This document shows, one piece after another, positions 16,111 through 26,031 of a stretch of 44,497 nt of DNA. This stretch comes from Alphaproteobacteria bacterium. GTDB lineage: Bacteria > Pseudomonadota > Alphaproteobacteria > RF32 > CAG-239. The notes below the pieces were generated by a model. It had not been told where the DNA came from and ran no database searches. It worked only from the letters and a program-made list of their open reading frames with translations. The translations under genes and the position numbers were made by a program. The stretch spans positions 1 through 44,497 of the forward strand of contig JAFTWG010000033.1 in the NCBI GenBank assembly GCA_017465405.1. Reading direction: 5' to 3'. Position 1 is the first letter of the stretch; each line of letters starts with the position of its first letter.

Positions 16111-17628
16111 ATGACTCTAAAAAATTTAAGAAAAAATAATTATCCCGAATGGTATCAAAATGTTGTTGCAGAATCGGAAATGGCCGAAAACTCTGCTTCT
16201 CCGGGATGTATGGTTATAAAATCGTGGGGTTACGGTATGTGGGAACGCATTCGTGACATCTTCGATGAAAAATTCAAAGAAACAAACCATGAAAATTGCT
16301 ATTTTCCAATGTTTATTCCGCTGTCATTTTTCCAAAAAGAAGCGGATCACGTTGAAGGTTTTGCCAAAGAAATGGCTGTAGTTACACATTCAAGATTAGA
16401 AAGTAAAGACGGAAAACTTACTCCGGCCTCGCCGTTAGAAGAACCGTTGATTGTTCGTCCTACTTCCGAAACAATTATAGCTGACAGTTTTTCTAAATGG
16501 ATTAAATCTTATCGTGATTTGCCGGTACTCATCAATCAATGGGCTAATGTGGTACGCTGGGAAATGCGCCCTCGCCTGTTTTTACGTACTCGTGAATTTT
16601 TGTGGCAAGAAGGACATACTGCACACTCAACTGCCGATGAAGCAGAAAAAGAAACTTTGTTGATGCTCAACGTATATCGTGAAGTGGCTGAAAAATATTT
16701 GGCTATGCCGGTTTTGGTTGGCCGTAAACCTGAACACGAAAAATTCCCCGGTGCTATTGACACTTATTGTATTGAAGCAATGATGCAAGACGGAAAAGCT
16801 CTACAAGCAGGAACTTCGCACTTTTTGGGACAAAATTTTGCAAAGTCTGCTAATATTTCGTTTGTAAACAAAAATAACCAACAAGAATATGCTTATACAA
16901 CTTCTTGGGGAGTTTCTACTCGTTTAATCGGTGGTTTGATTATGACACACGCTGACGATGAAGGTATGGTTGTTCCTCCGGCAGTTGCGCCTTATCAGGT
17001 AGTTATTTTACCTTTGATTAAGAACGAAGCCGACAAAGATACAATTTTGGCTTATGTAGAAGAAATTCGTAAAGAACTTAAAACCAAAATGCCTTTGGGC
17101 GACAAAATCAGAATTAAGGTCGATATCAGAGACAAAAAACCGGTTGACAAGTTTTGGGAATGGAGCAAAAAAGGCGCTCCGATTATTGTTGAAGTCGGTA
17201 TGAGAGATATTGAAGGCAACAATCTTATGGTTCGTGAACGTCTCAAGATTAATACACCTGAAGGAAAAGAAATTGTTAGCAGAGATGAATTTATAAACAC
17301 CATTGAACAACGTTTACAAAAAATTCAGCAACAAATGTTTGACACAGCTAACAATCGTTTACAACAAAATATTCGCACGGATATTGATACAAAAGAAAAA
17401 TTTGCCGAATATTTTGCTAATAGTAATGAGTGGATTGAAGACGGAAAAGAAGGAAAAGTTGCTTTTGTTCGAGGCAAATGGTGTGCAGATCCGCAAACTG
17501 AAGAAATATTAAAAGCAATGAAAATCACCATTCGCTGCATTCCGTTTGATCAAAGTAATACCGAAGGTGAATGTTTGCTTACCGGTAAAAAAGCAACAAT
17601 GGACGTTATTTATTCCAGATGTTACTAA
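16111..17628 (+). CDS. proS: Prolyl-tRNA synthetase, eukaryote/archaeon-like (ProS type 3)
   Basis: Charges tRNA-Pro with proline. The 505-aa protein has class II motifs in the eukaryotic/archaeal arrangement: YGMWERIRDIFDEKF, the VRPTSETIIADSF proline-site motif, motif 2 RWEMRPRLFLRTREFLWQEGHTAH, and motif 3 TTSWGVSTRLIGGLIMTH. It lacks the long INS editing insert of standard bacterial ProS and ends in the type-specific C-terminal domain (CLLTGKKATMDVIYSRCY). AAGGA lies before the ATG. Most alphaproteobacteria use the bacterial form, so this copy suggests lineage-specific replacement. The gene stands alone between two terminators. Confidence 0.95.
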   Translation: MTLKNLRKNNYPEWYQNVVAESEMAENSASPGCMVIKSWGYGMWERIRDIFDEKFKETNHENCYFPMFIPLSFFQKEADHVEGFAKEMAVVTHSRLESKDGKLTPASPLEEPLIVRPTSETIIADSFSKWIKSYRDLPVLINQWANVVRWEMRPRLFLRTREFLWQEGHTAHSTADEAEKETLLMLNVYREVAEKYLAMPVLVGRKPEHEKFPGAIDTYCIEAMMQDGKALQAGTSHFLGQNFAKSANISFVNKNNQQEYAYTTSWGVSTRLIGGLIMTHADDEGMVVPPAVAPYQVVILPLIKNEADKDTILAYVEEIRKELKTKMPLGDKIRIKVDIRDKKPVDKFWEWSKKGAPIIVEVGMRDIEGNNLMVRERLKINTPEGKEIVSRDEFINTIEQRLQKIQQQMFDTANNRLQQNIRTDIDTKEKFAEYFANSNEWIEDGKEGKVAFVRGKWCADPQTEEILKAMKITIRCIPFDQSNTEGECLLTGKKATMDVIYSRCY

Positions 17629-17640
17629 ATTTACTCAAAC

Positions 17641-17675
17641 AAAAAAACTCGGGATTTTTCAATCCCGAGTTTTTT
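17641..17675. terminator. Bidirectional terminator between proS and the 1511-aa gene
   Basis: ACTCGGGATT, loop TTTC, AATCCCGAGT with T-runs on both strands. Confidence 0.9.
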
Positions 17676-17679
17676 GTTA

Positions 17680-20600
17680 CTACCTCTCATATTTCTTTTG
17701 AAGTTCTTTAGAGTGAGTTATAAAGTCGCGTCCGGCACCTCTTTCTCCTTCAACATGTTTTCCACCTAACAAGGCTGCATTCATGTCAAAGGTTGATACT
17801 CGACTTCCTTCTTTTTGATAGTGTCTGTCAAGTTTCGGATTGAGAGAAATATCACGAGAATGTTTATAAGCATCTCCTCCGGCAATTGTCATATCAGCAT
17901 ATTCGGTAAAATGACTCAAAGTAATTGCGTTAACATAATTATCTCTGGTCAAATTACTTTGCATTAAACTTTGACGAACTTCACCGATAATCATTGCATG
18001 AGAACGAGTGTCTTTAGCTTTCCTTATTTCGTAGTCTTTTTTGATACGAGGAAGATCCTTTTTATCTCCATTTTTCATGCGAGAAATATTTTTTTCAACA
18101 ACCTCATCAAGTTTAGCTCGACGATCAAGCAAAAATTGATTCATATCTTTATCCGGTGCAGCTACTTTTCGTTCTTCCTCAACACGAGCGCAATAGTTCA
18201 ACCATTGTTGATTCTTGCCCTCTTCGGTAATCGGAGCAATACCATAGACAATCTTATATTCGTCTAACAGCATTTTTTCAACCGGATCAACAACAGGGAT
18301 AACCGGATCAACGGGATCGATAATCGGATCAACTGGATCAATAACGGGATCAACCGGATCAATAACCGGATCAACTGGATCAACTTGTGGGCCTGCTTTT
18401 GCTTCTACTTTATCTGCTTTTGCCCCCGGACGGAATTTTTCTTTCAGCTTTTTAATCCAACCAAATCCGAACATACCGCCGGCAACTTCCGGAGTATCAT
18501 TAACCATATTAGGAGTTTTAATGACAGTAGCCTCCGTTCCTATACCGGTATCATGCGGAGCATAAGAGTGTAAATCATTACCCAAATCCGGAATTAAATT
18601 TGAATGTCCATCAGCTCCGGTAACATGTTGAATATTATCGATAATTTTTGCACCTTCCGGAGTAAGTTCACCATTAAGCAATCCGTTCAATACCTCTCTA
18701 TAATCTCCTCCCATTGCTTCCATAACACTTTTACCTGCAAATTCTCCTTTAGGAATTATATAATCTGCATTGCGATGTAAACGTTCAAAAGCAGCCAATT
18801 TGCGAAGCATAACTTCTTCGTTACCAACTCCCTCTTTCCAACCCAATTCAGGCATATTCTCTTTCAGGGCATTTATAGCATTATCATGCTGTTCCGGTGT
18901 AAACCAATTTTGTTGAGTATAATTATCCGGATTACGATATGCAGGAATATCATGAGGGCCTTCTCCGGTATATTCATACATAGTATTAGCATTATTTCTA
19001 CCGGTAACAGTTTGAATATGCTCATCACTATATGTTTTTACCTCTGGGCCTTCTTTTATATTAAATCCTTCTTGGTGTTGTGTCGGAGTTACATCATGAG
19101 TCAGTGCATCATGTCGACCCCACAATGTACCACCAATTGCCGCCATTCCGTTTACAGCACCCAACAAACCGGATACGACACGACCATGTCCGGAAATTCG
19201 GTTATCTTTATATACCTGCACCATTCTACTGGCTGCTCCTAAAGACATAGAACCTGCAATACATGCTGTTGAAGCAGCAATTGCCGGACCAGCCATTTCG
19301 GGAGCATTAACACAACAAATTGCGGCAGAACCGATTGCTAGTGCCGAAGTGGCTAATTGGGCATGGAACATTCTATCTTTCTTAAACTCTTTCCAACCAT
19401 ATTTCTTACCTTCTGCTTTTGCTTGTTTTTTCTTGCGATGAATTTGCCATATTGCAACACCTGCCGAAATTGTAACAGCAGCCCCCAGAGCAACAGCATT
19501 ACTGACTGCTCCGACGCCTCCGGTTCCGACAATATTACCCAATGTTCTGCTGGCAAGGTAACTTACTCCAAGAGTTACACCGGCACCCAATAACGAACGT
19601 TTAACAGATCCTGCTTCAGCCTGTTTTACACTCATTCCTCTATTTTTAGCCTTTTTGTCTATCTTCTTGATTTGATCAAAAAGTTTTGCATTGATAAAAT
19701 GGGTATTGGCTCGACCTAATTTACTGTCTAAACGATTGGCGTAAACTTCAACCTGATTAACTTGTCGGTCGATTGCCGAAGAATAAGCTTGGGGAGAAAT
19801 AGATACCCCTTCTTTTAATTGTCGTTCAAAATTTGCAAATTCTTGATCTTTGTCCGAGGTAAATTTATCCGGATTTTCATAATGATTTCTGATTGCATCT
19901 TCATTATGAATTTCAAACAATTTAAATGGTATTCTGTCTTTTAATTGCTCTACCATAAACTCTTTATTGAGTTTTTCTTTAGAGCCGAGATTTTGCATCA
20001 AAACATCGTTACCAGCCAGTTGTAAAACAGTTTCAAGTTGACTGTCCGGAGCGACAACCATTCCCGGTTTCCAAACATCACTCATGCGAGCCGGATCATT
20101 TTCATCTTTTGTAGGATCAACAAATTGAGGTATCGGCTTGCCTTCATTGTCGGTAAATTTAAAGTTGCTGACAGTTTCAAGAATATCCTTACCTAAAGTT
20201 TCTTCATCAAACTTGACATCATTGAGAATTTTTGTGCCATCATGTATTCTTTGAGCAAAGTCAATGGACGTATCTTTAGGATTTTCACCGCTTGGAATAT
20301 TCCACATTTCATCAAACGGTTTAACCTTTTCATCCATCTTTTCGGTGGATTGTTTGATAGAATCTATTTTATCATTATTTGCTTTAATTTCTGCTTCTAT
20401 CTCAGCAATTCTTTCAGCATCTTTATTTTTATTGAGCCATTTTTTTTCTTTTTCAAGTCGCTTATTTTCTTCTTCTATATCTAATTGACGTACTCTAAAC
20501 ATGTGCATATAGCCGTCATAGGCATCAGCAACATTAGTTACATCTACTAAATACAGATTTTCATCATTAGCAAAATTGCTTTGTAAAGTATCCATTTGTT

Positions 20601-22215
20601 CACGAACAATATTAAGTTTGCTTTCCAAAGCTTCTTTTTCTTCTTCTTTAGCTGATTTTATACGCTCTTGCAAATTTTGATATGCAAATACAGCTAATTC
20701 CGGTGTTAACAAATCAGCATCTTCAACACTTAAAAGTTTGTCTACAACTCTGGATTTATATTCTTTGGGTTTCTTAACTTTTGCTTCTGATTCTGCAACA
20801 AACATAAATGCATCTTGAGCAGCAGCTAAATCTTCCCCAAATAATGCGGCAGAATGTTTGTCTGCATCCTCTCGACTGATAATCTCCATATCAGCCAATA
20901 CATCTAAAGACTTAGACGCTAAACGTTGGCTTTCAGTAAAGTTATGAGGACTTCTGATACGAACGTCTTGGGTATTTTGCTGTTCTCTTGTCATTCCTTG
21001 CTGAATATCGGCTGTTTTTTCTTGTTTTTCATGTTCTTGATTAACAATACCATCGACTTGTTCGTCTATCAGCAACTCATCACTGTCACTAATTGTTCTT
21101 GATACATTTGTCGGCTGTTCATTTTTTATACCTTCAGCAAGAACCGCAGCTCCAATTCCTGCCGCAGCAACACCTGCTACTGCCGCTAAATCTTTTTCGG
21201 CAAAAGCTTCTTTTGCTTTTTTATTAGCTGTTCTTTCAAAATCTTTATCTAATTTTTCTTTAGCTTTACGTCTGTCATCATCGGTTTTTAGTGTCGGATT
21301 ATGGTCAATATATTCGTACAAAATGCTCCACTGTTCCGCTGTTCGGTTTTGTCCGGCTACATTTGAACGAATATAACGATTATTTTCTTGCAAATATGCA
21401 ACTCTATCTTTGTTTTGATCTTGCTCAGGCACTGTTTTTATAGACTGCGGATTCAATTTTTCATAGGCCAAACGTTGACCGGCTAATTGCGCTTCACTTG
21501 CTAAGTCATATTGGTTACCGCTTTCATGTTTTTGAAGATTTCCTTTAGCATCTGCAATATATTCTTTGCCGAATTTACTGATAAATTCACCCATCGGAGC
21601 TATTGCATCGGGAGTAACATTAATACGACCTTCTCCGTAGTCTTTAATAATTTTCGAACATAATTGAACATGTTCTGCCAAAAGTTGTCTATGTACACTT
21701 TCATAATTAGGGTTGTTGTTTTTAAGGATATCACTATTTTGAACTTCATCCGGATGAAGCAAATAAATATCCATTTGTTTCATCAACTCTTGAATATCTT
21801 GAGCATTATATTCTGTTTTCTCACCATCAATAGATTTAGCTTCTACACCTTTCATCATAGACGTAACTCTGTCGGCAATTTCTTCACGAGAAGAATTTTC
21901 CGCCATTGTGTAATCAGAATATACGGTTGTACCGATTGTGTCGTTGAATTTTTCAAGAACCTGTTTCTTTTCGTCCTCAGTAGAAGCGTTTTCTAAACCT
22001 TTCTTCAACTCATCAACAGCTTCTTTAAGCTTTGCATCTTCTTGTTTAGATGCCCTTTCTTTCTTAAGCTCATAAACTTTAGCTAAAATCTCATCTCTTT
22101 GGGCTTCCGAAATACCGGAAGTTTGGTTCAACCCATATCCGCTGTCAAGCAACAATCCTAAATCATCATTGGAAATCCCTAAATCAGTAAGAGAATAAGT
22201 CTTTACATCAGCCAT
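17680..22215 (-). CDS. Giant protein of unrecognised family, 1511 aa, with internal hydrophobic block and DPV repeats
   Basis: No known family is recognised. Residues 1-340 form a module shared with the 700-aa protein at 27644: YSLTDLGISNDDLGLLLDSG near the start, a middle IIKDYGEGRINVTPDAI, then NNRYIRSNVAGQNRTAEQW and YEYIDHNPTLKTDDDRRKAK. A hydrophobic Ala/Gly segment follows (343-361), then long charged helices (400-870). A hydrophobic block (about 873-1031, several Gly/Ala-rich helices around WQIHRKKKQAK) could insert into a membrane. A DPVDPVI heptad repeat (about 1278-1322) precedes a C-terminal helical domain. There is no signal peptide. AAAGG precedes ATG 22215. It has its own terminator. 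Confidence 0.85.
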   Translation of the reverse strand: MADVKTYSLTDLGISNDDLGLLLDSGYGLNQTSGISEAQRDEILAKVYELKKERASKQEDAKLKEAVDELKKGLENASTEDEKKQVLEKFNDTIGTTVYSDYTMAENSSREEIADRVTSMMKGVEAKSIDGEKTEYNAQDIQELMKQMDIYLLHPDEVQNSDILKNNNPNYESVHRQLLAEHVQLCSKIIKDYGEGRINVTPDAIAPMGEFISKFGKEYIADAKGNLQKHESGNQYDLASEAQLAGQRLAYEKLNPQSIKTVPEQDQNKDRVAYLQENNRYIRSNVAGQNRTAEQWSILYEYIDHNPTLKTDDDRRKAKEKLDKDFERTANKKAKEAFAEKDLAAVAGVAAAGIGAAVLAEGIKNEQPTNVSRTISDSDELLIDEQVDGIVNQEHEKQEKTADIQQGMTREQQNTQDVRIRSPHNFTESQRLASKSLDVLADMEIISREDADKHSAALFGEDLAAAQDAFMFVAESEAKVKKPKEYKSRVVDKLLSVEDADLLTPELAVFAYQNLQERIKSAKEEEKEALESKLNIVREQMDTLQSNFANDENLYLVDVTNVADAYDGYMHMFRVRQLDIEEENKRLEKEKKWLNKNKDAERIAEIEAEIKANNDKIDSIKQSTEKMDEKVKPFDEMWNIPSGENPKDTSIDFAQRIHDGTKILNDVKFDEETLGKDILETVSNFKFTDNEGKPIPQFVDPTKDENDPARMSDVWKPGMVVAPDSQLETVLQLAGNDVLMQNLGSKEKLNKEFMVEQLKDRIPFKLFEIHNEDAIRNHYENPDKFTSDKDQEFANFERQLKEGVSISPQAYSSAIDRQVNQVEVYANRLDSKLGRANTHFINAKLFDQIKKIDKKAKNRGMSVKQAEAGSVKRSLLGAGVTLGVSYLASRTLGNIVGTGGVGAVSNAVALGAAVTISAGVAIWQIHRKKKQAKAEGKKYGWKEFKKDRMFHAQLATSALAIGSAAICCVNAPEMAGPAIAASTACIAGSMSLGAASRMVQVYKDNRISGHGRVVSGLLGAVNGMAAIGGTLWGRHDALTHDVTPTQHQEGFNIKEGPEVKTYSDEHIQTVTGRNNANTMYEYTGEGPHDIPAYRNPDNYTQQNWFTPEQHDNAINALKENMPELGWKEGVGNEEVMLRKLAAFERLHRNADYIIPKGEFAGKSVMEAMGGDYREVLNGLLNGELTPEGAKIIDNIQHVTGADGHSNLIPDLGNDLHSYAPHDTGIGTEATVIKTPNMVNDTPEVAGGMFGFGWIKKLKEKFRPGAKADKVEAKAGPQVDPVDPVIDPVDPVIDPVDPIIDPVDPVIPVVDPVEKMLLDEYKIVYGIAPITEEGKNQQWLNYCARVEEERKVAAPDKDMNQFLLDRRAKLDEVVEKNISRMKNGDKKDLPRIKKDYEIRKAKDTRSHAMIIGEVRQSLMQSNLTRDNYVNAITLSHFTEYADMTIAGGDAYKHSRDISLNPKLDRHYQKEGSRVSTFDMNAALLGGKHVEGERGAGRDFITHSKELQKKYER
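18282..18385. repeat. In-gene tandem repeat encoding DPVDPVI heptads
   Basis: Imperfect 21-bp units of the type ACCGGATCAACNGGATCNATA repeat through this stretch inside the 1511-aa gene. They encode a Pro/Asp/Val-rich rigid linker of about 45 residues. Such repeats can change copy number by slippage. Confidence 0.8.
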
Positions 22216-22317
22216 AGCAACAACCTTTCAATAATAAAACTAGCCAATTTATTGCATATTATCACACTTTTTTGAAAATTAAAAGCATTTTTGTCTATTT
22301 TATGTTAAATTTATATT

Positions 22318-22350
22318 ACAAAAAAAGCACCTTAAATGGTGCTTTTTTTT
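22318..22350. terminator. Bidirectional terminator after yihY
   Basis: AGCACC, loop TTAAAT, GGTGCT with T8 on the plus strand and about T7 on the minus strand, directly after the yihY stop codon. Between here and the start of the 1511-aa gene lie a TAGACA motif and a possible -10 (GATAAT) for that gene. Confidence 0.85.
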
Positions 22351-23250
22351 CTATTCGGTTATAATTCTTTGCCCTTTTTTGCCGGCAACAATAACCTTTT
22401 TTATCTCCATTTTATTAAGTTGGCGATATTCGTCTAGAGATGCTGTTACAACTGCCCCAAACAAAACCACCGCCCAAGATAAATACATCCAAATCAGAAA
22501 TATCGGAATTATTGCCAAAGCTCCATAAAGGGTAGAATATGTTGTATTTGACATTACAAAAGAGCCAAATCCCAATCTTAAAAATCCAAATAAGATTACG
22601 GCCACAACCGCTCCGCCAAAAGCATTTAATATCGAAACTTTTTTGTTTGGCACTAAAACATATACCAACATCAATGTTGCAATAGTTATAAGCGGCGGAA
22701 TAAAATAGCCGATAACAAATTGTGAAGCTTCTCCGTCAACATCTACAAATTTTTTGAGTGTATATAAATATCCTCTCATTGAAAATGCCGTTCCCAAAAG
22801 AAGCGGTCCTAATGTTATAACTGTCCAATAAAGTGTAACTTTAGTAGCAATCGGACGAGGCTGTGTCACCTTAAATATGTAATTAAAACTGTCTTCAATA
22901 GTCGATAACAACAAAATCGCCGTAACAGCAATACCACTAACTCCCATTGTACCGAGTTGTCCGGAGTTTTTAACAATAACTTCTAGATATTGTCTGATTT
23001 CTTCTTCAAATGACGGGGTCAAATTTTTAAACAAAAAATCTGCTAATTGCGCTCTAATCGGATCAAATACCGGAAAAGCCGAGAAAATGGCGATACCGAT
23101 AGCAAGCAGAGGAACAATGGCAATAAGCGACGTGTACGCCAAAGAAGAAGCGACTCTGAAAACCGCATCAGCCTTTGCTCTTTTAGTTAAAAAAAACACA
23201 AAATCAGAAAAAAGTTTGACCTTTTTCGATATAATGTTTTTAAACTCCAT
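22351..23250 (-). CDS. YihY/BrkB family inner-membrane protein
   Basis: A 299-aa polytopic protein of the YihY/BrkB family (formerly misnamed RNase BN); the molecular role is unsettled. Family features are the N-terminal ASSLAYTSLIAIVPLLAIG, the periplasmic stretch NSGQLGTMGVSGIAVTAILL, and PNKKVSILNAFGGAVVAVIL with IPIFLIWMYLSWAVVLFGAV. Six membrane segments are evident. The start is ATG 23250 with GAGG at a suitable distance; the frame extends four codons upstream through the Shine-Dalgarno sequence, which argues against the longer form. It is divergent from fabI. Confidence 0.92.
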   Translation of the reverse strand: MEFKNIISKKVKLFSDFVFFLTKRAKADAVFRVASSLAYTSLIAIVPLLAIGIAIFSAFPVFDPIRAQLADFLFKNLTPSFEEEIRQYLEVIVKNSGQLGTMGVSGIAVTAILLLSTIEDSFNYIFKVTQPRPIATKVTLYWTVITLGPLLLGTAFSMRGYLYTLKKFVDVDGEASQFVIGYFIPPLITIATLMLVYVLVPNKKVSILNAFGGAVVAVILFGFLRLGFGSFVMSNTTYSTLYGALAIIPIFLIWMYLSWAVVLFGAVVTASLDEYRQLNKMEIKKVIVAGKKGQRIITE

Positions 23251-23358
23251 AATCCACCTCAAATAAAAAAACAGTTTACAAAAAAAAATTAATCCTATAA
23301 ATATTCAATCAAGTTCACTTAATATAATAGTTTAATAATAAAAGCAAAGGAAAAATAA

Positions 23359-24189
23359 ATGATTAGTAATCAACTGTTGATGAGTGGGAAAAGAGGACTT
23401 GTTATGGGCTTGGCCAATGACAAGTCTATAGCATGGGGAATTGTTCAAGCTTTGAATGCTCAAGGTGCTCAAGTTGCAATCTCTTATCAAAATGAAACAT
23501 TACAAAAAAGAGTTGAGCCTTTGGCTGCCCAACTTGATATTGAACCGTTATTAATTAAATGTGACGTTTCCGACTCTGCAAGTGTTGAAGCTTGTTTTAA
23601 GGAACTCGGAGAAAAATGGGGTAAAATCGACTTTGTTGTTCATGCTATCGGTTTTTCGGATAAAAACGAATTGAGAGGTCGCACTATCGATACATCTTTG
23701 GCAAATTTCACTAATACAATGCACATTTCTTGCTATTCGTTTTTAGAAGCCTGTCGTTGTGCATCTCCGATTATGAACGAGAATGGCTCTATCTTAACCC
23801 TTTCATATTTAGGCGGAGAACGCGTATTGCCAAACTACAATATTATGGGTGTTGCCAAAGCTGCATTGGAAGCATCTGTTCGTGCTGCTGCCGTTGATAT
23901 GGGAGTACAAGGTGTTCGAGTTAACGCAATTTCTGCCGGCCCGATAAAAACTTTAGCGGCTTCCGGTATCGGTGATTTCCGCAAAATTTTACACTGGAAT
24001 GAGCTTAATGCTCCTCTTCGTCGTAACATTACTCAAGATGAAGTCGGAGGTATGGCTTTGGCTTTGTTGTCAGGATTAGGTTCTGCCGTTAGTGGTGAAG
24101 TGCTTCACGTTGATGCCGGATATCATATTGTCGGTATGATTAATCTTGATAATGCTCAAGAATGTGGAAAAATGCTCATCGAAGGCTAA
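23359..24189 (+). CDS. fabI: Enoyl-[acyl-carrier-protein] reductase FabI
   Basis: FabI carries out the last reduction of each fatty-acid elongation cycle using NADH; it is the triclosan target. The 276-aa protein has the SDR-type nucleotide motif GLANDKSIAWG and the FabI catalytic set Tyr150, Tyr160 and Lys167 (SYLGGERVLPNYNIMGVAK). The C-terminus is SAVSGEVLHVDAGYHIVGM. AAAGGA precedes the ATG, and a TATAAT hexamer at 23323-23328 may be its -10. A terminator separates it from gatC. Confidence 0.97.
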   Translation: MISNQLLMSGKRGLVMGLANDKSIAWGIVQALNAQGAQVAISYQNETLQKRVEPLAAQLDIEPLLIKCDVSDSASVEACFKELGEKWGKIDFVVHAIGFSDKNELRGRTIDTSLANFTNTMHISCYSFLEACRCASPIMNENGSILTLSYLGGERVLPNYNIMGVAKAALEASVRAAAVDMGVQGVRVNAISAGPIKTLAASGIGDFRKILHWNELNAPLRRNITQDEVGGMALALLSGLGSAVSGEVLHVDAGYHIVGMINLDNAQECGKMLIEG

Positions 24190-24224
24190 AACATACTTGA
24201 TTTTTAAGCAGATAACCTTATTAT

Positions 24225-24260
24225 GAGCCGTTGAAAAAACTCAATGGCTCTGTTTTTTTG
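24225..24260 (+). terminator. Terminator of fabI
   Basis: GAGCCGTTGA pairs with TCAATGGCTC around an A-rich loop, followed by TGTTTTTTT. Confidence 0.85.
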
Positions 24261-24279
24261 AAAAAAAGGAATTTTAATA

Positions 24280-24567
24280 ATGGCGATAGATACACAAACA
24301 GTTATAAAAATAGCTTCGCTGTCACGTCTTAAGATAGATGAAGATAAAGTAGAAGCCACAAAAGATGAATTTAATAAAATTATAAATTGGGTGGAACAGC
24401 TCAGTGAAGTTGATACTGATGGTGTTGAACCGATGTTTGCTGTAAACGATACTCAACTTGCTTGTCGTGAAGATATAGTGGTTGAAGGAAATCAAGCCGA
24501 TAAAATTTTGAAAAATGCTCCGATAGCAGAATATGATTATTTTGTTGTTCCAAAGGTTGTGGAGTAA
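24280..24567 (+). CDS. gatC: Asp/Glu-tRNA amidotransferase subunit C
   Basis: GatC is the small linker that wraps around GatA in the transamidation complex converting Glu-tRNA(Gln) or Asp-tRNA(Asn). The 95-aa product has the usual pattern: [35 protein letters not shown] and an acidic-basic tail ending [14 protein letters not shown] precedes the ATG. It is the first gene of a tight gatC-gatA-gatB operon. Confidence 0.95.
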   Translation: MAIDTQTVIKIASLSRLKIDEDKVEATKDEFNKIINWVEQLSEVDTDGVEPMFAVNDTQLACREDIVVEGNQADKILKNAPIAEYDYFVVPKVVE

Positions 24568-24572
24568 AAGAA

Positions 24573-26030
24573 ATGGCTGATATTACAAAATTGACTATCG
24601 CTCAAACTTTAGATTGTTTGAAAAATAAAGAATTTACATCTACGGAACTTACACAAGCTTATATTAAGTCAATGGAAGATAATCGTGACTTAAATGCTTA
24701 TGTACTTGAAACACCGGAAACAGCCTTGCAACAAGCAAAAATTTCCGATGAAAAATATGCTAACGGAACAAATCGCACATTAGAAGGTATTCCTTTAGGA
24801 ATTAAAGATTTATTTTGTACCAAAGATATAAGAACAACCGCTTGTTCTCACATGTTAGACAGTTTTATTCCGCAATATGAATCAACAGTAACAAGCAAGC
24901 TTTTTAATGATGGTGCTGTTTGTTTGGGTAAACTCAATATGGATGAGTTTGCTATGGGCGGAAGTAATGAAAACAGTTATTTCGGTCCGGTTATTAACCC
25001 TTGGCATAAAGAGAGAAAGCTCGTTGCCGGTGGTTCTTCCGGTGGTTCGGCAGCTGCGGTATCAGCTAATATCTGTGCTGCTGCAACCGGCACAGATACA
25101 GGAGGCTCTATTCGTCAACCCGCAGCTTTTTGCGGTGTTACCGGCATAAAACCTACCTATGGCCGTTGCTCACGTTACGGAATTATGGCTTTTGCATCTT
25201 CTTTGGATCAAGCAGGACCTATTGCTAAAGATGTAAGAGATTGCGCTATTTTATTAAATTCGATGGCCGGATATGATACAAAAGACTCTACATCAGTTAA
25301 TATCCCCGTCCCTGATTTTGAAAAAGCCTTGGGAAGTAGCGTTAAAGGATTAAAAATAGGTATTCCGGCCGAATATCGTCCGCAAGGATTAAATGATGAA
25401 ATAGCTTCATATTGGGATAAAGGCATAGAAATATTAAAACAGGCCGGTGCTGAAATTGTGAATATTTCATTACCGCATACTAAATATGCTTTGGCTGCAT
25501 ACTATATAATTGCTCCGGCTGAAGCATCTTCAAACTTATCTCGTTATGACGGTTTGCGATATGGTTTACGTGTAAACGGAAATAGCATTGATGATATGTA
25601 TACCAATAGTCGTAGCGCCGGGTTCGGAAAAGAAGTAAAACGTCGTATTATGGTTGGTACTTATGTTCTTTCTGCCGGTTATTATGACGCATATTATATC
25701 AAGGCTCAAAAGGTTCGTCGTCTAATTAAAAATGACTTCAACAATGCTTTTGAAAAATGTGATGTGATATTAACACCTACATCTCCGGTTACGGCATTTC
25801 CTATTGGTGATAAATCAATGCAAGAAAATCCGATAAATATGTGGCTCAATGACATATTTACCGTTTCAGTAAACTTAGCAGGACTTCCAGGAATGAGTTT
25901 GCCGGTAGGATTATCAAAAGACGGATTACCGCTAGGCTTGCAATTAATCGGAAAGCCGTTTGATGAAGAAACAATTTTTAAAACGGCGTATGTATTGGAA
26001 CAAGAAGCAAAATTTGAGAGGCTGAAATAA
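24573..26030 (+). CDS. gatA: Asp/Glu-tRNA amidotransferase subunit A (amidase)
   Basis: GatA releases ammonia from glutamine for GatB. The 485-aa protein carries the amidase-signature triad: Lys78 in [10 protein letters not shown], cis-Ser155 in [11 protein letters not shown] and nucleophile Ser179 in [11 protein letters not shown]. Length is standard. It starts 6 bases after gatC and ends 2 bases before gatB, so the three are translated together. Presence of GatCAB suggests that Gln-tRNA and/or Asn-tRNA is made indirectly in this organism. Confidence 0.97.
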   Translation: MADITKLTIAQTLDCLKNKEFTSTELTQAYIKSMEDNRDLNAYVLETPETALQQAKISDEKYANGTNRTLEGIPLGIKDLFCTKDIRTTACSHMLDSFIPQYESTVTSKLFNDGAVCLGKLNMDEFAMGGSNENSYFGPVINPWHKERKLVAGGSSGGSAAAVSANICAAATGTDTGGSIRQPAAFCGVTGIKPTYGRCSRYGIMAFASSLDQAGPIAKDVRDCAILLNSMAGYDTKDSTSVNIPVPDFEKALGSSVKGLKIGIPAEYRPQGLNDEIASYWDKGIEILKQAGAEIVNISLPHTKYALAAYYIIAPAEASSNLSRYDGLRYGLRVNGNSIDDMYTNSRSAGFGKEVKRRIMVGTYVLSAGYYDAYYIKAQKVRRLIKNDFNNAFEKCDVILTPTSPVTAFPIGDKSMQENPINMWLNDIFTVSVNLAGLPGMSLPVGLSKDGLPLGLQLIGKPFDEETIFKTAYVLEQEAKFERLK

Positions 26031-26031
26031 G

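Noticed and set aside
18282..18385. Short-spaced repeats considered as a CRISPR array.
   Set aside because: Units are 21 bp, contiguous, imperfect and in frame inside a coding region (DPVDPVI), with no spacers.
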